Below, one piece after another: positions 7,976 to 15,686 of a stretch of DNA of 36,023 bases. Each line of letters begins with the position of its first letter. Position 1 is the stretch's first letter. The translations under genes were made by a program, and so were the position numbers. Under the pieces are notes generated by a model, which worked only from the letters and a program-made list of their open reading frames with translations, had not been told where the DNA came from and did not search any database. The stretch comes from an uncultured Clostridia bacterium (lineage in GTDB: Bacteria; Bacillota; Clostridia; Tissierellales; Peptoniphilaceae): positions 1-36,023 of the forward strand of contig CAMEGD010000002.1 in NCBI GenBank assembly GCA_945916025.1, read 5' to 3'.

Positions 7976-8726
7976 AGCTTTGACCAATCATATTTACATT
8001 TCCTTGGCCTTGGTAGTAAATTCTTTCATTAAAGTTACTACCGTCATATTCAAATATCTTAAAGTTTAAAAAGGCCGACCCTTCTTCTAAAAGGCTTATT
8101 TTTAAAATATCATCTTCAAAAAAGACATTTATCTTAATTTTTCCAAGTTGCACCCTTTGATCAAATAGTAGGTAGTCTCCATCCTTTGAGCTGGCTAAAA
8201 GAACGAACTTGTGGTTATCATCATACATAAATACGCCATTGTCATCCTTTTGAGCATCTATATATATGGAAACACTTAAGATATCCTCCGAAAAGCCTTC
8301 AAGACTAAGGTTGTAGTACTCATTTAAACCTTCTAAGTTGTACTTATCACTTAGGGATATTACATTTACAATTGGATTTTCTTCAGTTACTTCAGCTTCT
8401 ATTTCTTCTTCTACCTCTTGAAGATTTGAAACTTCTACAATGTCATTTTGATCATTATAAGTTAAGGTAATGTTTTGGCCCTTCTTTAGGTCCATAAAAT
8501 CTTCATAGGAAGAAGCATCTAACTTTAAGACTTCATTTTCACTTAAAACTTCTACGTACTTAATATCATTTTCTACATAAGTTGAACTTATACTTCCACT
8601 TACAGTTTTCAAATCTTGGACATCCTCAACACTTTCAGTATTTTCATTTGTAGGCTTTGTGTTAGAACTTGGACTTTGACATCCTACAAGAAAGACTAAT
8701 GTTAATATTAATAATAATTTTTTCAA
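7974..8726 (-). CDS. Putative lipoprotein, function unknown
   Basis: This 250-aa protein opens with a short basic, hydrophobic signal peptide and a lipobox (LVGC, Cys16), so it should be anchored to the outer face of the membrane. A low-complexity Ser/Asn/Thr/Glu linker follows (17-45). The rest is acidic with alternating beta-type stretches, suggesting two small beta domains (about 45-110 and 125-250). No enzyme motif is seen. The start is TTG, chosen because AGGTGA lies 7 bases upstream and the lipobox fits. It stands alone, divergent from citG and convergent with pgeF. I do not recognise a family. Confidence 0.8.
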   Translation of the reverse strand: MKKLLLILTLVFLVGCQSPSSNTKPTNENTESVEDVQDLKTVSGSISSTYVENDIKYVEVLSENEVLKLDASSYEDFMDLKKGQNITLTYNDQNDIVEVSNLQEVEEEIEAEVTEENPIVNVISLSDKYNLEGLNEYYNLSLEGFSEDILSVSIYIDAQKDDNGVFMYDDNHKFVLLASSKDGDYLLFDQRVQLGKIKINVFFEDDILKISLLEEGSAFLNFKIFEYDGSNFNERIYYQGQGNVNMIGQS

Positions 8727-8805
8727 AATTTATTCACCTCATTTGTTTATATTTAATAGTATAATAGAAAATAGTTAAAAAAATATAACAAAATGGCAAC
8801 AAATA

Positions 8806-8834
8806 TTGTATTTTTCTTTCCTTTAACTTATTAT
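8806..8834 (+). promoter_or_regulatory. Probable promoter of citG
   Basis: TTGTAT (8806-8811), a 17-base spacer and TATTAT (8829-8834). The predicted start falls about 8 bases before the coding sequence, so the leader would be very short. Confidence 0.5.
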
Positions 8835-8848
8835 ATAGACTGGAGGAA

Positions 8849-9712
8849 ATGGTGGAGGAAATTATTAAAAGAATAAGCCTACTAGGCCAGAAGGCTCTGA
8901 TTTATGAAGTGTTACTAAGTCCAAAGCCAGGTTTGGTAGATAGGGACAATTCCGGGTCTCACAAGGACATGGACATATATACTTTTATGGATTCTATCTT
9001 GTCTTTAAGTGATTATTTTTATTTATCCCTTAGAGAGGGTTGCATTTTTAAAGAAAAAGACTATTCCAATTTATTCAAAAAAATAAGACCCCTTGGTATT
9101 GAAGCTGAAAAACAAATGTATAAGTCAACTAAGGGAATAAACACCCACAAGGGGGCAGTGTTTATTTTTGGAATACTATGTAGTTCAATTGGGTCCTTAC
9201 TGGCAAATAAGGAAGTCTTAACTATAGATGGGATTTTAGAAAGGTCTAAGGAAATATCTAAAGACATATTAGATGACTTTTATGGAGTAGAAAACAAAGA
9301 AAATCTAACTTATGGTGAAAGACAGTTTTTAGACTATAAGATTTTAGGTATAAGGGGAGAAGCCTATAGTGGATTTCCCTCTATAAAAGAATCCTATGGT
9401 GCCTTTGTAGATAATATAAACAAGGGATATTCTGAAAAAGTTGCCCTAGGCCAAAGTCTGATTTATTTAATGGAAAACTTAGATGATTCTAATATAATTG
9501 GACGAAAAGGTAGAGATGGACTTGAAATTGTAAAAGATCAGGCTAGGAAAATCAAGGCCCTAGGAGGATATACAAATTCTTCAGGTTTAAAGGGAATTTT
9601 AGAAGCTGACCAAGTGCTTATTTCAGAAAACATTAGCCCAGGTGGATGCGCTGATTTAGCAGGAGCAACCCTATTTTTGTACTGGGTTATTAAGGACATA
9701 AATAATTTGTAA
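8849..9712 (+). CDS. citG: Triphosphoribosyl-dephospho-CoA synthase family (CitG-like)
   Basis: CitG (287 aa) makes 2'-(5''-triphosphoribosyl)-3'-dephospho-CoA, the precursor of the acyl-carrier prosthetic group of citrate or malonate lyase. Family motifs visible are SPKPGLVDRDNSGSH (24-38), INTHKGAVF (97-105) and the C-terminal SPGGCADLAGA. No citrate lyase genes (citCDEFX) or malonate decarboxylase genes lie nearby, so the acceptor is unknown. ATG at 8849 sits only 2 bases after GGAGG; GTG at 8852 is an equally plausible start. A promoter lies directly upstream. Confidence 0.85.
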   Translation: MVEEIIKRISLLGQKALIYEVLLSPKPGLVDRDNSGSHKDMDIYTFMDSILSLSDYFYLSLREGCIFKEKDYSNLFKKIRPLGIEAEKQMYKSTKGINTHKGAVFIFGILCSSIGSLLANKEVLTIDGILERSKEISKDILDDFYGVENKENLTYGERQFLDYKILGIRGEAYSGFPSIKESYGAFVDNINKGYSEKVALGQSLIYLMENLDDSNIIGRKGRDGLEIVKDQARKIKALGGYTNSSGLKGILEADQVLISENISPGGCADLAGATLFLYWVIKDINNL

Positions 9713-9735
9713 TGAATGTATATAAATGATATTAT
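9707..9735 (+). promoter_or_regulatory. Probable promoter of the LCP gene
   Basis: TTGTAA (9707-9712) overlaps the citG stop; after a 17-base spacer comes TATTAT (9730-9735). The leader of about 90 bases contains the hairpin at 9775-9821. Confidence 0.5.
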
Positions 9736-9774
9736 TTGTATATTAATGAGGTTTTAAGAATGAAGAACAGGGTT

Positions 9775-9821
9775 CCCAATACCTAATAAAGATAAAATAA
9801 TTTTAGGTAAGGGATCTTTTT
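9775..9821 (+). terminator. Terminator or attenuator hairpin before the LCP gene
   Basis: TACCTAA (9780-9786) pairs with TTAGGTA (9803-9809), extended by CCC (9775-9777) with GGG (9811-9813), and is followed by a T run (9817-9821). It ends only 12 bases before the LCP ATG. It either terminates citG or attenuates the promoter at 9707. Confidence 0.6.
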
Positions 9822-9833
9822 AAGGAGAAATGA

Positions 9834-10805
9834 ATGAAAAGTAGATTTTTAGTATCTTTCTTAATTGCTCTTTTAGTTTTTGGAAGTGCCTATGCATGGG
9901 CCTGGTCAAAACTAGAAGGTGGTTTTACTGTTGCACAAGCTATAGAAGAAGAAGCTGGAGTGGAACAAGTTGAAAACATTGAAGAAGGAAATGAAATTGA
10001 ACAAATAGACCTACATGAAATATTTTTTATTTTAGTAGGAGTTGATACAGCAGATGTAAAAAGCATAAGAGTAGGAGAAAATGGCCAAACTGGAATTAGA
10101 TCAGACACCATGATTCTTTGTAAGGTAAACTTTGACGATGGTTCAATAAAGATGATGTCCTTGCCTAGAGACTCTAGAGTTCCAGTAAGGGGAAGCCTAG
10201 ACAAGTTAACCCATGCCCATTCCTATGGCGGTATGAAACTCTTATTACAAACAGTAAGGGATTTTACTGGCCTAGATGTGGATTACTATGTAAGAGTAGA
10301 CTATAGAGCTGTTGAAAAAATAGTAGATGCAATTGGAGGAGTTGAAGTCGACATTCCTAAAAAAATGCACTATGAAGATACAACAGCTGGAAAAGAACTA
10401 ATAGTAAACTTTGAGCCAGGTGTTAAAAAACTTGATGGACAAGATGCTATAAGATTCTTAAGATATAGGTCTTATTCTGATGGAGATATAGATAGGGTTA
10501 AGATGCAACAATACTTCTTAACAGAATTAATAAAACAAACCCTTACACCTAGAAATATTTTAAGACTCCCAAGATTACTTGATGTTTATTCATCATATAT
10601 AGATACAAATATGGATACTTCCATGGTATTTTCTGGAATAAAAATGGCTGGAAACTTAAACAGTGAATTAATTCAAACTGCAACACTGCCAGGAGAATTT
10701 TTAGACTTAGATGTTAGTTATTGGAAAGTATACGAGCCTGGAGCAGATGCCTTAATAGAAGAGTATTTTGGAAACTATTTAATGACAGAAAGTGAAGGAC
10801 AATAA
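9834..10805 (+). CDS. LytR-CpsA-Psr (LCP) family glycopolymer transferase
   Basis: This 323-aa protein has one N-terminal membrane helix (about residues 5-24) and an extracellular LCP domain. LCP enzymes transfer wall teichoic acids or capsule polymers from lipid carriers to peptidoglycan. Visible marks are GVDTAD (68-73), RSDTMIL with the metal-binding aspartate, SLPRDSRV with the conserved Arg-Asp pair, and DGQDAIRFLRYR followed by GDIDRVKMQQ. The RBS AAGGAG (9822-9827) fixes the start; an ATG at 9830 is out of frame and closes at once. An acidic linker follows the helix. It overlaps fni by one base. Confidence 0.92.
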   Translation: MKSRFLVSFLIALLVFGSAYAWAWSKLEGGFTVAQAIEEEAGVEQVENIEEGNEIEQIDLHEIFFILVGVDTADVKSIRVGENGQTGIRSDTMILCKVNFDDGSIKMMSLPRDSRVPVRGSLDKLTHAHSYGGMKLLLQTVRDFTGLDVDYYVRVDYRAVEKIVDAIGGVEVDIPKKMHYEDTTAGKELIVNFEPGVKKLDGQDAIRFLRYRSYSDGDIDRVKMQQYFLTELIKQTLTPRNILRLPRLLDVYSSYIDTNMDTSMVFSGIKMAGNLNSELIQTATLPGEFLDLDVSYWKVYEPGADALIEEYFGNYLMTESEGQ

Positions 10806-11818
10806 TGAGACAATCTAGAAAACAAGAGCACTTAGAAAATTATCTACTTTCTTCTCACAAAAGTTCAAATTTATTTGATGAAATTTTTATTGGACATAAG
10901 TCTATTACAGACAAAAAATTTGAAGATGTAGATACTTCTATAGAATTTTTAGGCAAGAGAATTTCCTTTCCATTTATGATTAATGCAGTAACTGGTGGAA
11001 ATGACTATGCCAATGAAATAAACAAAGACCTAGCTAGAATTGCCAATGAACTAAACATTCCTATGGCTGTAGGTTCTCAAAAAGTAGCCCTTGAAGAAAA
11101 AGAGACTAGGGAGTCCTTTGAAATAGTAAGAGAAATGAATCCAGATGGACTTATAATATCTAACCTTGGAGCCTTATGTACCTTAGAAGAAGCTAAAGAA
11201 GCAGTAGAAATGCTAAATTCAAATGCAATTCAGCTTCACCTAAATCTTGCTCAGGAATTAGTTATGCCTGAAGGGGATAGGGACTTTACAGAAATGAAAG
11301 AAAGTATAGAAAGTGTAGTAAATGGACTTGATATACCAGTTATCCTTAAAGAAGTTGGAACTGGGATATCCAAGGATGTAGGAAATGACCTTTATAACTT
11401 AGGGGTTAGGTATATAGATTGTGCTGGCAAAGGTGGTTCAAACTTTGTAGAAATTGAAGACCTTAGAGATCCTGGACTAGATGCCAGTGAACTATACGAT
11501 TGGGGGATTCCATCTGCCTTAAGTCTACTTGAAGTTTTGAGTCTAAAAAAAGACGACTTATTTGTAATATCAAGTGGTGGAATTAGAACTTCTACTGAAA
11601 TTGCTAAATCTTTAGTAGTAGGTGCAAACTTGTGTGCAGGTTCAGGAGAAATAATAAACTACCTGATTAGAGGAGGCTATAATCTAGCCTTAGATTATGT
11701 AAAAAACTTAAGGCATAAATTCCAGATAATTATGATGTTATTAGACGTTAGTAAGGTAGAAGACCTTAAAAAAGTAGATTACAAAGTAGTTGGAAGATTA
11801 AGAGAGCTTATAGGTTAA
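10805..11818 (+). CDS. fni: Isopentenyl-diphosphate delta-isomerase, type 2
   Basis: Fni/IDI-2 (337 aa) interconverts IPP and DMAPP using FMN, NADPH and Mg2+. The N-terminal RKQEHLENYL (5-14) is characteristic. NAVTGG, the Mg/substrate motif LNLAQELVMPEGDRDF and the C-terminal FMN-phosphate part (SSGGIRTSTEI, then GANLCAGSG) are all present. The start shares a base with the LCP stop (TAATG), so the two are co-transcribed; undecaprenyl phosphate, the lipid carrier used for LCP substrates, is made from these isoprenoids, which may explain the pairing. No other isoprenoid genes are in the window. Confidence 0.95.
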   Translation: MRQSRKQEHLENYLLSSHKSSNLFDEIFIGHKSITDKKFEDVDTSIEFLGKRISFPFMINAVTGGNDYANEINKDLARIANELNIPMAVGSQKVALEEKETRESFEIVREMNPDGLIISNLGALCTLEEAKEAVEMLNSNAIQLHLNLAQELVMPEGDRDFTEMKESIESVVNGLDIPVILKEVGTGISKDVGNDLYNLGVRYIDCAGKGGSNFVEIEDLRDPGLDASELYDWGIPSALSLLEVLSLKKDDLFVISSGGIRTSTEIAKSLVVGANLCAGSGEIINYLIRGGYNLALDYVKNLRHKFQIIMMLLDVSKVEDLKKVDYKVVGRLRELIG

Positions 11819-11823
11819 ATATT

Positions 11824-11866
11824 TATAACAAGGTTGTAACTTAAAGTAGGTCTAGGCCTTGTTATA
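11824..11866 (+). terminator. Hairpin after fni, probable weak terminator
   Basis: TATAACAAGG (11824-11833) and CCTTGTTATA (11857-11866) form a perfect 10-bp stem around a 23-base loop. The downstream bases are AT-rich but lack a true T run, so termination may be inefficient. Confidence 0.5.
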
Positions 11867-11885
11867 TTAATATATAGAAGGATTT

Positions 11886-12017
11886 GTGGGTTTTGGTGGC
11901 AGTATGTATATAGGTTTTTTAGTAGCTGTAATAGTATTTTTAATTACAAAGAATTTTATATATAGCGGATCTATTTTTCTTGCCATCTTTTTTTATAAAA
12001 ACCACATAGATAAGTAG
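11886..12017 (+). CDS. Candidate small membrane protein (43 aa)
   Basis: A short frame runs from GTG 11886 (AGAAGGA at 11876-11882) or ATG 11904 to TAG at 12015-12017. The ATG form is 37 aa with two hydrophobic stretches, MYIGFLVAVIVFLI and SGSIFLAIFFY, separated by a short polar turn TKNFIY, and ends in KNHIDK. This looks like a two-helix membrane peptide. It ends 7 bases before the C39-like gene and could be co-expressed with it. No family is recognised and no homology could be tested, so it may also be a chance frame. Confidence 0.4.
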   Translation: MGFGGSMYIGFLVAVIVFLITKNFIYSGSIFLAIFFYKNHIDK

Positions 12018-12024
12018 GTAAAAT

Positions 12025-12645
12025 ATGGGCTACTATAAGCTAAATTCAGAAAAAGACAAAAAATTCTTAGAGATAATAGAAGAGGACAAGACCTTTTATG
12101 GAGGTCAACAAAAATGGCATGGAAGGAAAAGCAAGGTTATAAATGGATGTGGACCTGTATCTTCAGCAAATATCCTAGCCTATCTTTCTATCAAAGACCC
12201 TAAATACAAAAACCTTTATAGTGGGGATTTTACTAGGGAAGACTTTAAAAACTTTCAACTTGAAGTTTATGACTTTATAAGTCCAGGGCTTCTAGGTCTA
12301 ATTAGCATTAATAAGTTTGTAAATAAGACTTTAGAATACGCCCATAAAAAAGGGGTTGACTTAAAATACCAGAAGTTAATTTCTCGAAATAAAAACTTTA
12401 ATTATCTTTCATCTTATAATTTTATTATTAATGCTCTATTAAAGGACCTTCCAGTAGCAGCTTTTAATCTAGACCCTAGAAAAAACCTTGATTTTTCTTG
12501 GCACTGGCTTGTAATTACTGGAATATATGAAGAGAATAATAAAATCAGACTAATAGTATCTTCTTGGGGAAAGAGATTTGATATAGACTTTTTTGACTAT
12601 TATAAGTCTATGAAGTTTGGTGGAGGGTTAGTTTATTTTTATTAA
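12025..12645 (+). CDS. C39-like cysteine peptidase family protein
   Basis: This 206-aa protein has the papain-like triad layout of the C39-like (Peptidase_C39_2) group: Cys42 in GCGPVSSANIL, His160 in WHWLVITG and the following SSWG (179-182). There is no signal peptide or membrane segment, so it appears to be cytoplasmic or to leave the cell by an unusual route. No ABC transporter or bacteriocin precursor lies beside it, in contrast to true C39 bacteriocin-processing domains. The ribosome site is weak (TAGGT at 12015-12019). Substrate unknown; the family call rests on the catalytic motifs. Confidence 0.7.
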   Translation: MGYYKLNSEKDKKFLEIIEEDKTFYGGQQKWHGRKSKVINGCGPVSSANILAYLSIKDPKYKNLYSGDFTREDFKNFQLEVYDFISPGLLGLISINKFVNKTLEYAHKKGVDLKYQKLISRNKNFNYLSSYNFIINALLKDLPVAAFNLDPRKNLDFSWHWLVITGIYEENNKIRLIVSSWGKRFDIDFFDYYKSMKFGGGLVYFY

Positions 12646-12717
12646 TTTTACAATTTGCAAACTATAAAGCTAAAAAATTATGTATAATATATATGTTATT
12701 TTTCTTTGGAGGAATTT

Positions 12718-13614
12718 ATGATAAAAATTTTTACAGATTCATCTTCAGACATACCAAAGGGAGTTCTTGATAAATACAAGATAGACGTTCTTCCAATTGG
12801 TATTATGCAAGATGAAAAAGAGTATACTATTGGACAAGACATAGACTCTAATTTACTTATAGAAAAAATGAAGGAAGGACAAGATTTTAAAACATCCCAA
12901 GTAACAAGGGCCCTTATTTATTTTAATATAGAAAAATATATTAAGGAAGGTTATCAAGTTATTTATCTACCCCTGTCGTCAGGTATTTCAGGTACCTATA
13001 ACAACGCCTTAGGGGCTAAGGAAGACTTGCTAAAAGTATATCCAAATGCCCAAATAGAAATTGTAGATTCCAAGAGTGCAACTTACGGTCATGGAATTGT
13101 TACAATAAAGGCTGCTATTTTAGCTGAAAAAGGTTATGGCATTAAGGAAATTATTACTAAATTAAATGATATTATAGAAAACCAAATTCACCTATTTACA
13201 GTTAATGACTTAGAATACCTTTTTAGAGGGGGAAGACTTTCAAAATCTTCAAAAATTATTGGTGGCCTATTAAATATATTACCAATCTTATATATTGAAA
13301 GAAAAGAAGGAAAAATTATTTCAATAGACAAGGCTAGAGGAAAAAAAGCCTTCTTAAACAAGGTAAAACAACAGGCTAATAAACTATCAAAGACTGGAAC
13401 ATTTAATAGTAATCAAAGTGTGGTAATCGCCCATGCTGATTGGGAAGAAATGGCTGAAGATACTAAGGAATTTTTTATAAATGACTTGGGAGTAAAAAGA
13501 GAAAATGTTCATATTAGAGAATTAGGCTGTATAATAACAGCACATACAGGACCGGGAACATTGACAATATTCTTTAGTAGTGACCCTGGAGAACTTAATA
13601 CTTTTGATATATAA
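12718..13614 (+). CDS. DegV family fatty-acid-binding protein
   Basis: This 298-aa protein is a DegV/FakB-type lipid-binding protein. In S. aureus FakB proteins present fatty acids to the kinase FakA for incorporation into phospholipid. Motifs visible are the N-terminal TDSSSDIP, TSQVT, SSGISGTYNNA, VDSKSATYGHG and a C-terminal TAHTGPGTL, all ligand-site features. The ATG at 12718 follows GGAGGA (12708-12713); an in-frame TTG at 12706 lies ahead of this site and is not the start. A TATAAT at 12683-12688 is a possible -10 box with a poor -35. No fakA is nearby. Confidence 0.93.
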   Translation: MIKIFTDSSSDIPKGVLDKYKIDVLPIGIMQDEKEYTIGQDIDSNLLIEKMKEGQDFKTSQVTRALIYFNIEKYIKEGYQVIYLPLSSGISGTYNNALGAKEDLLKVYPNAQIEIVDSKSATYGHGIVTIKAAILAEKGYGIKEIITKLNDIIENQIHLFTVNDLEYLFRGGRLSKSSKIIGGLLNILPILYIERKEGKIISIDKARGKKAFLNKVKQQANKLSKTGTFNSNQSVVIAHADWEEMAEDTKEFFINDLGVKRENVHIRELGCIITAHTGPGTLTIFFSSDPGELNTFDI

Positions 13615-13667
13615 GATTCTATTATCCTACAACATATAGTTTGGGAGGTAGACAGGAAAACTTATAC

Positions 13668-13716
13668 AAAAAACTTAGGACCTTATGAAAGTACATAAGC
13701 TTCTAAGTTTTTTATT
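13668..13716 (+). terminator. Strong intrinsic terminator after degV
   Basis: AAAAAACTTAG (13668-13678) pairs perfectly with CTAAGTTTTTT (13703-13713); an inner CTTATG/CATAAG stem extends it. The T run is part of the 3' arm. Confidence 0.85.
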
Positions 13717-13901
13717 GTCTAAATAACAAGGCTTTTGGGCATCTGTCCAATGTGTAAGAATACTGAAAGTATGGAATTCTAATCATGGGAATATAAGATT
13801 AATAAAATAATAAAAGAAAAAAGCAAAAAATTACATGTATATATAAATGACTATTTGATATTATTCAATTATGAAAACGTTTTTAATTTAGAGGTGAGAA
13901 G
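13717..13901. other. Gene-free AT-rich stretch upstream of the chimeric gene
   Basis: The 287-base interval between degV and the chimeric gene holds the terminator above and then about 185 AT-rich bases. I see no RNA gene, riboswitch or clear promoter; only the ribosome site AGAGGTGA (13890-13897) before the GTG at 13902 is recognisable. Confidence 0.5.
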
Positions 13902-15437
13902 GTGAATATTCTATATATAGATATTGAAGATAAGACAGTTAAAGAATTTATCTTGAAACTTGCAGATTCAAGAATAAATTTTATTAATTATGGTTCAAGT
14001 GATATGGAAATAAATGATTTTTCGGTAGTTATATATTCTAACTTTATGAGAAATGAGAGTAGATTAAAAAAATTAAGAGGTTTAAATCGAAACTCAAAAT
14101 TTATTTACATATTAGATCATTATAAAAATGATACTATTCAAAAAGCTATAAACGCACAGCTAGTAGATTATCTATATTTTAAAAATGAAAATTATGTAGA
14201 GAAAGTAGTAGAAATACTGAATACAAAAAATAACAACAAAATACTAGATGCTAAAGTTGAGAACAAAAGTTTAAATATGGCTAAATCAATGGTCACTTCT
14301 TTTTATATTTATAATTTAATATATGGTGACATGAAGAACCTTGATATGCTAATAGACTTAGTAGAAAAATACAACTTAGAAATAAATCCGAATCTATCCA
14401 TAGTATTGATGATTGACAATTTTTGGGAAGAAGTAAGGTTTTTAGACAACAAAAATAGATATGAAATAAAAAAAGAGTATCTTGATTTTGTTAATTATTT
14501 TATAGATAAAAATAATATCCAAGCCATAGCAAGCACTCTATTTGGGACAGATAAAATTACAATTCTATTAAACATAGATAAAGACAATCAGAAAGATTCC
14601 ATAAAGTATAGTACTAAATTAGCTATTAAGTTAAAAGAATATATTAATTTAAAAGCTAAGCATACTGTAACCATTGGTGTTGGTTCTATATTCCAAAATC
14701 CAAAATATTTATGGAAGTCATATGAAGAAGCTTTTAAATCTTTAGATTATTCTTTTTATCTTGGCTCAGACAAGGTAATTCATTTTGAAGAAACTAAAGA
14801 TCTAACAATTTATAACGATGCTAATAAAAATAAACTGCCACAGTCATCTGCCATGGGGATAATGATAACTAATGGACTTTATAAAGAAAGAAAGTATACA
14901 GATAGGGAAGCATCGATTATTGTTACTGGATTTTCAGCAGTTGCTATAACATTTATGATAGTAGTAGCAGATAATCTTGGATTTACTTCTATGTGGAATA
15001 CATTCTTTGCATCAGCTTTAGTAGTTACATTCTTGACAACAGCTATAACTGCAAGATTAAGGCCTTTGTCTAAAATGAATGATACTTATTATAACAATAT
15101 GCCAGCTAATATAGATGAAACGCGCCAAGGAAATGTAATTAAAAGTGCTATTGATGAAGATTTTAAAGTATGCTATGAAGTACCACCACTACACATCAAT
15201 ATATTAAATTATCTAAAAGATGCTTTTGAATTAGTTTTGGAATATCTTCCCAACTTAATGTCAATAGGCTTGGCTGGTTTGCTCCTAGCAGAATATACCC
15301 CTTTATTTGATTATTTGGGATATATTTTCTATCCTATAACTTTAGCTCTTAGAATTCCTGAACCATTACTTGCAGCTAAAGCTACAATATTGGGATTAGC
15401 TGAGATGTATTTACCGGTATTATTGCTGAAGTTATAG
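13902..15437 (+). CDS. Chimeric ORF: YesN-type regulator N-terminus fused to YjiH-type membrane protein C-terminus
   Basis: One 511-aa frame joins parts of two unrelated genes. Residues 1-110 resemble a response-regulator receiver fold that lacks the phospho-acceptor Asp (VVIYSN in its place). Residues 150-300 match the CdaR/GGDEF-like middle domain of YesN-type regulators (VTIGVGSIF, then WKSYEEAFKSLDYSFYLGS). The expected AraC-type DNA-binding domain is missing. From about residue 316 the protein is the middle and end of a YjiH-family nucleoside-recognition/gate membrane protein (MGIMITNGLYKERKYTDRE, then TAITARLRPLS). Its N-terminal helices are lost, and its end is lost at codon 511. GTG start with AGAGGTGA. 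The product is very probably non-functional; the fusion point lies around 14830-14853. Confidence 0.75.
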   Translation: MNILYIDIEDKTVKEFILKLADSRINFINYGSSDMEINDFSVVIYSNFMRNESRLKKLRGLNRNSKFIYILDHYKNDTIQKAINAQLVDYLYFKNENYVEKVVEILNTKNNNKILDAKVENKSLNMAKSMVTSFYIYNLIYGDMKNLDMLIDLVEKYNLEINPNLSIVLMIDNFWEEVRFLDNKNRYEIKKEYLDFVNYFIDKNNIQAIASTLFGTDKITILLNIDKDNQKDSIKYSTKLAIKLKEYINLKAKHTVTIGVGSIFQNPKYLWKSYEEAFKSLDYSFYLGSDKVIHFEETKDLTIYNDANKNKLPQSSAMGIMITNGLYKERKYTDREASIIVTGFSAVAITFMIVVADNLGFTSMWNTFFASALVVTFLTTAITARLRPLSKMNDTYYNNMPANIDETRQGNVIKSAIDEDFKVCYEVPPLHINILNYLKDAFELVLEYLPNLMSIGLAGLLLAEYTPLFDYLGYIFYPITLALRIPEPLLAAKATILGLAEMYLPVLLLKL

Positions 15438-15622
15438 GAATACATTTAGCTGATGAATTTATAGGAGAAGACGACAAAATTGACATTGTAAAAATAGGAC
15501 CTGTTGCAAGACTAGGTTATTTAGACTTTACTGTAGTAGATAACAGTTTTACTATGGATACACCAAAAATTGACGAAAAGTTTCAAGAATTAGTAGACGT
15601 TGGATTAGAGGGTAAAGCTTAA
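15404..15622 (+). pseudogene. C-terminal remnant of a flavin-reductase-like protein
   Basis: A frame (+2 relative to the chimeric ORF) opens after a stop at 15401-15403 and runs to TAA at 15620-15622. Its roughly 72 residues (FTGIIAEVIGIHLADEFIG, later GPVARLGYLDFTVVDNSFTM) look like the last part of an FMN-binding split-barrel flavin reductase. There is no start codon with a ribosome site. It overlaps the end of the YjiH fragment in another frame, so the join between the two genes lies at about 15395-15415. Family call is moderate; the fragment nature is clear. Confidence 0.55.
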
Positions 15623-15641
15623 TTCTATTAATTATAAAAAT

Positions 15642-15675
15642 AAGGACCTTATGGGAAACCATAAAGTCCTTTTTA
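15642..15675. terminator. Bidirectional terminator
   Basis: AAGGAC (15642-15647) pairs with GTCCTT (15666-15671), with inner TTATGG (15649-15654) pairing CCATAA (15659-15664) and a GAAA loop. T run 15670-15674 on the plus strand; an A-rich flank (15636-15643) gives a T run on the minus strand. It closes the remnant locus and the converging HerA-like gene. Confidence 0.85.
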
Positions 15676-15686
15676 CTTGGAGTTAA

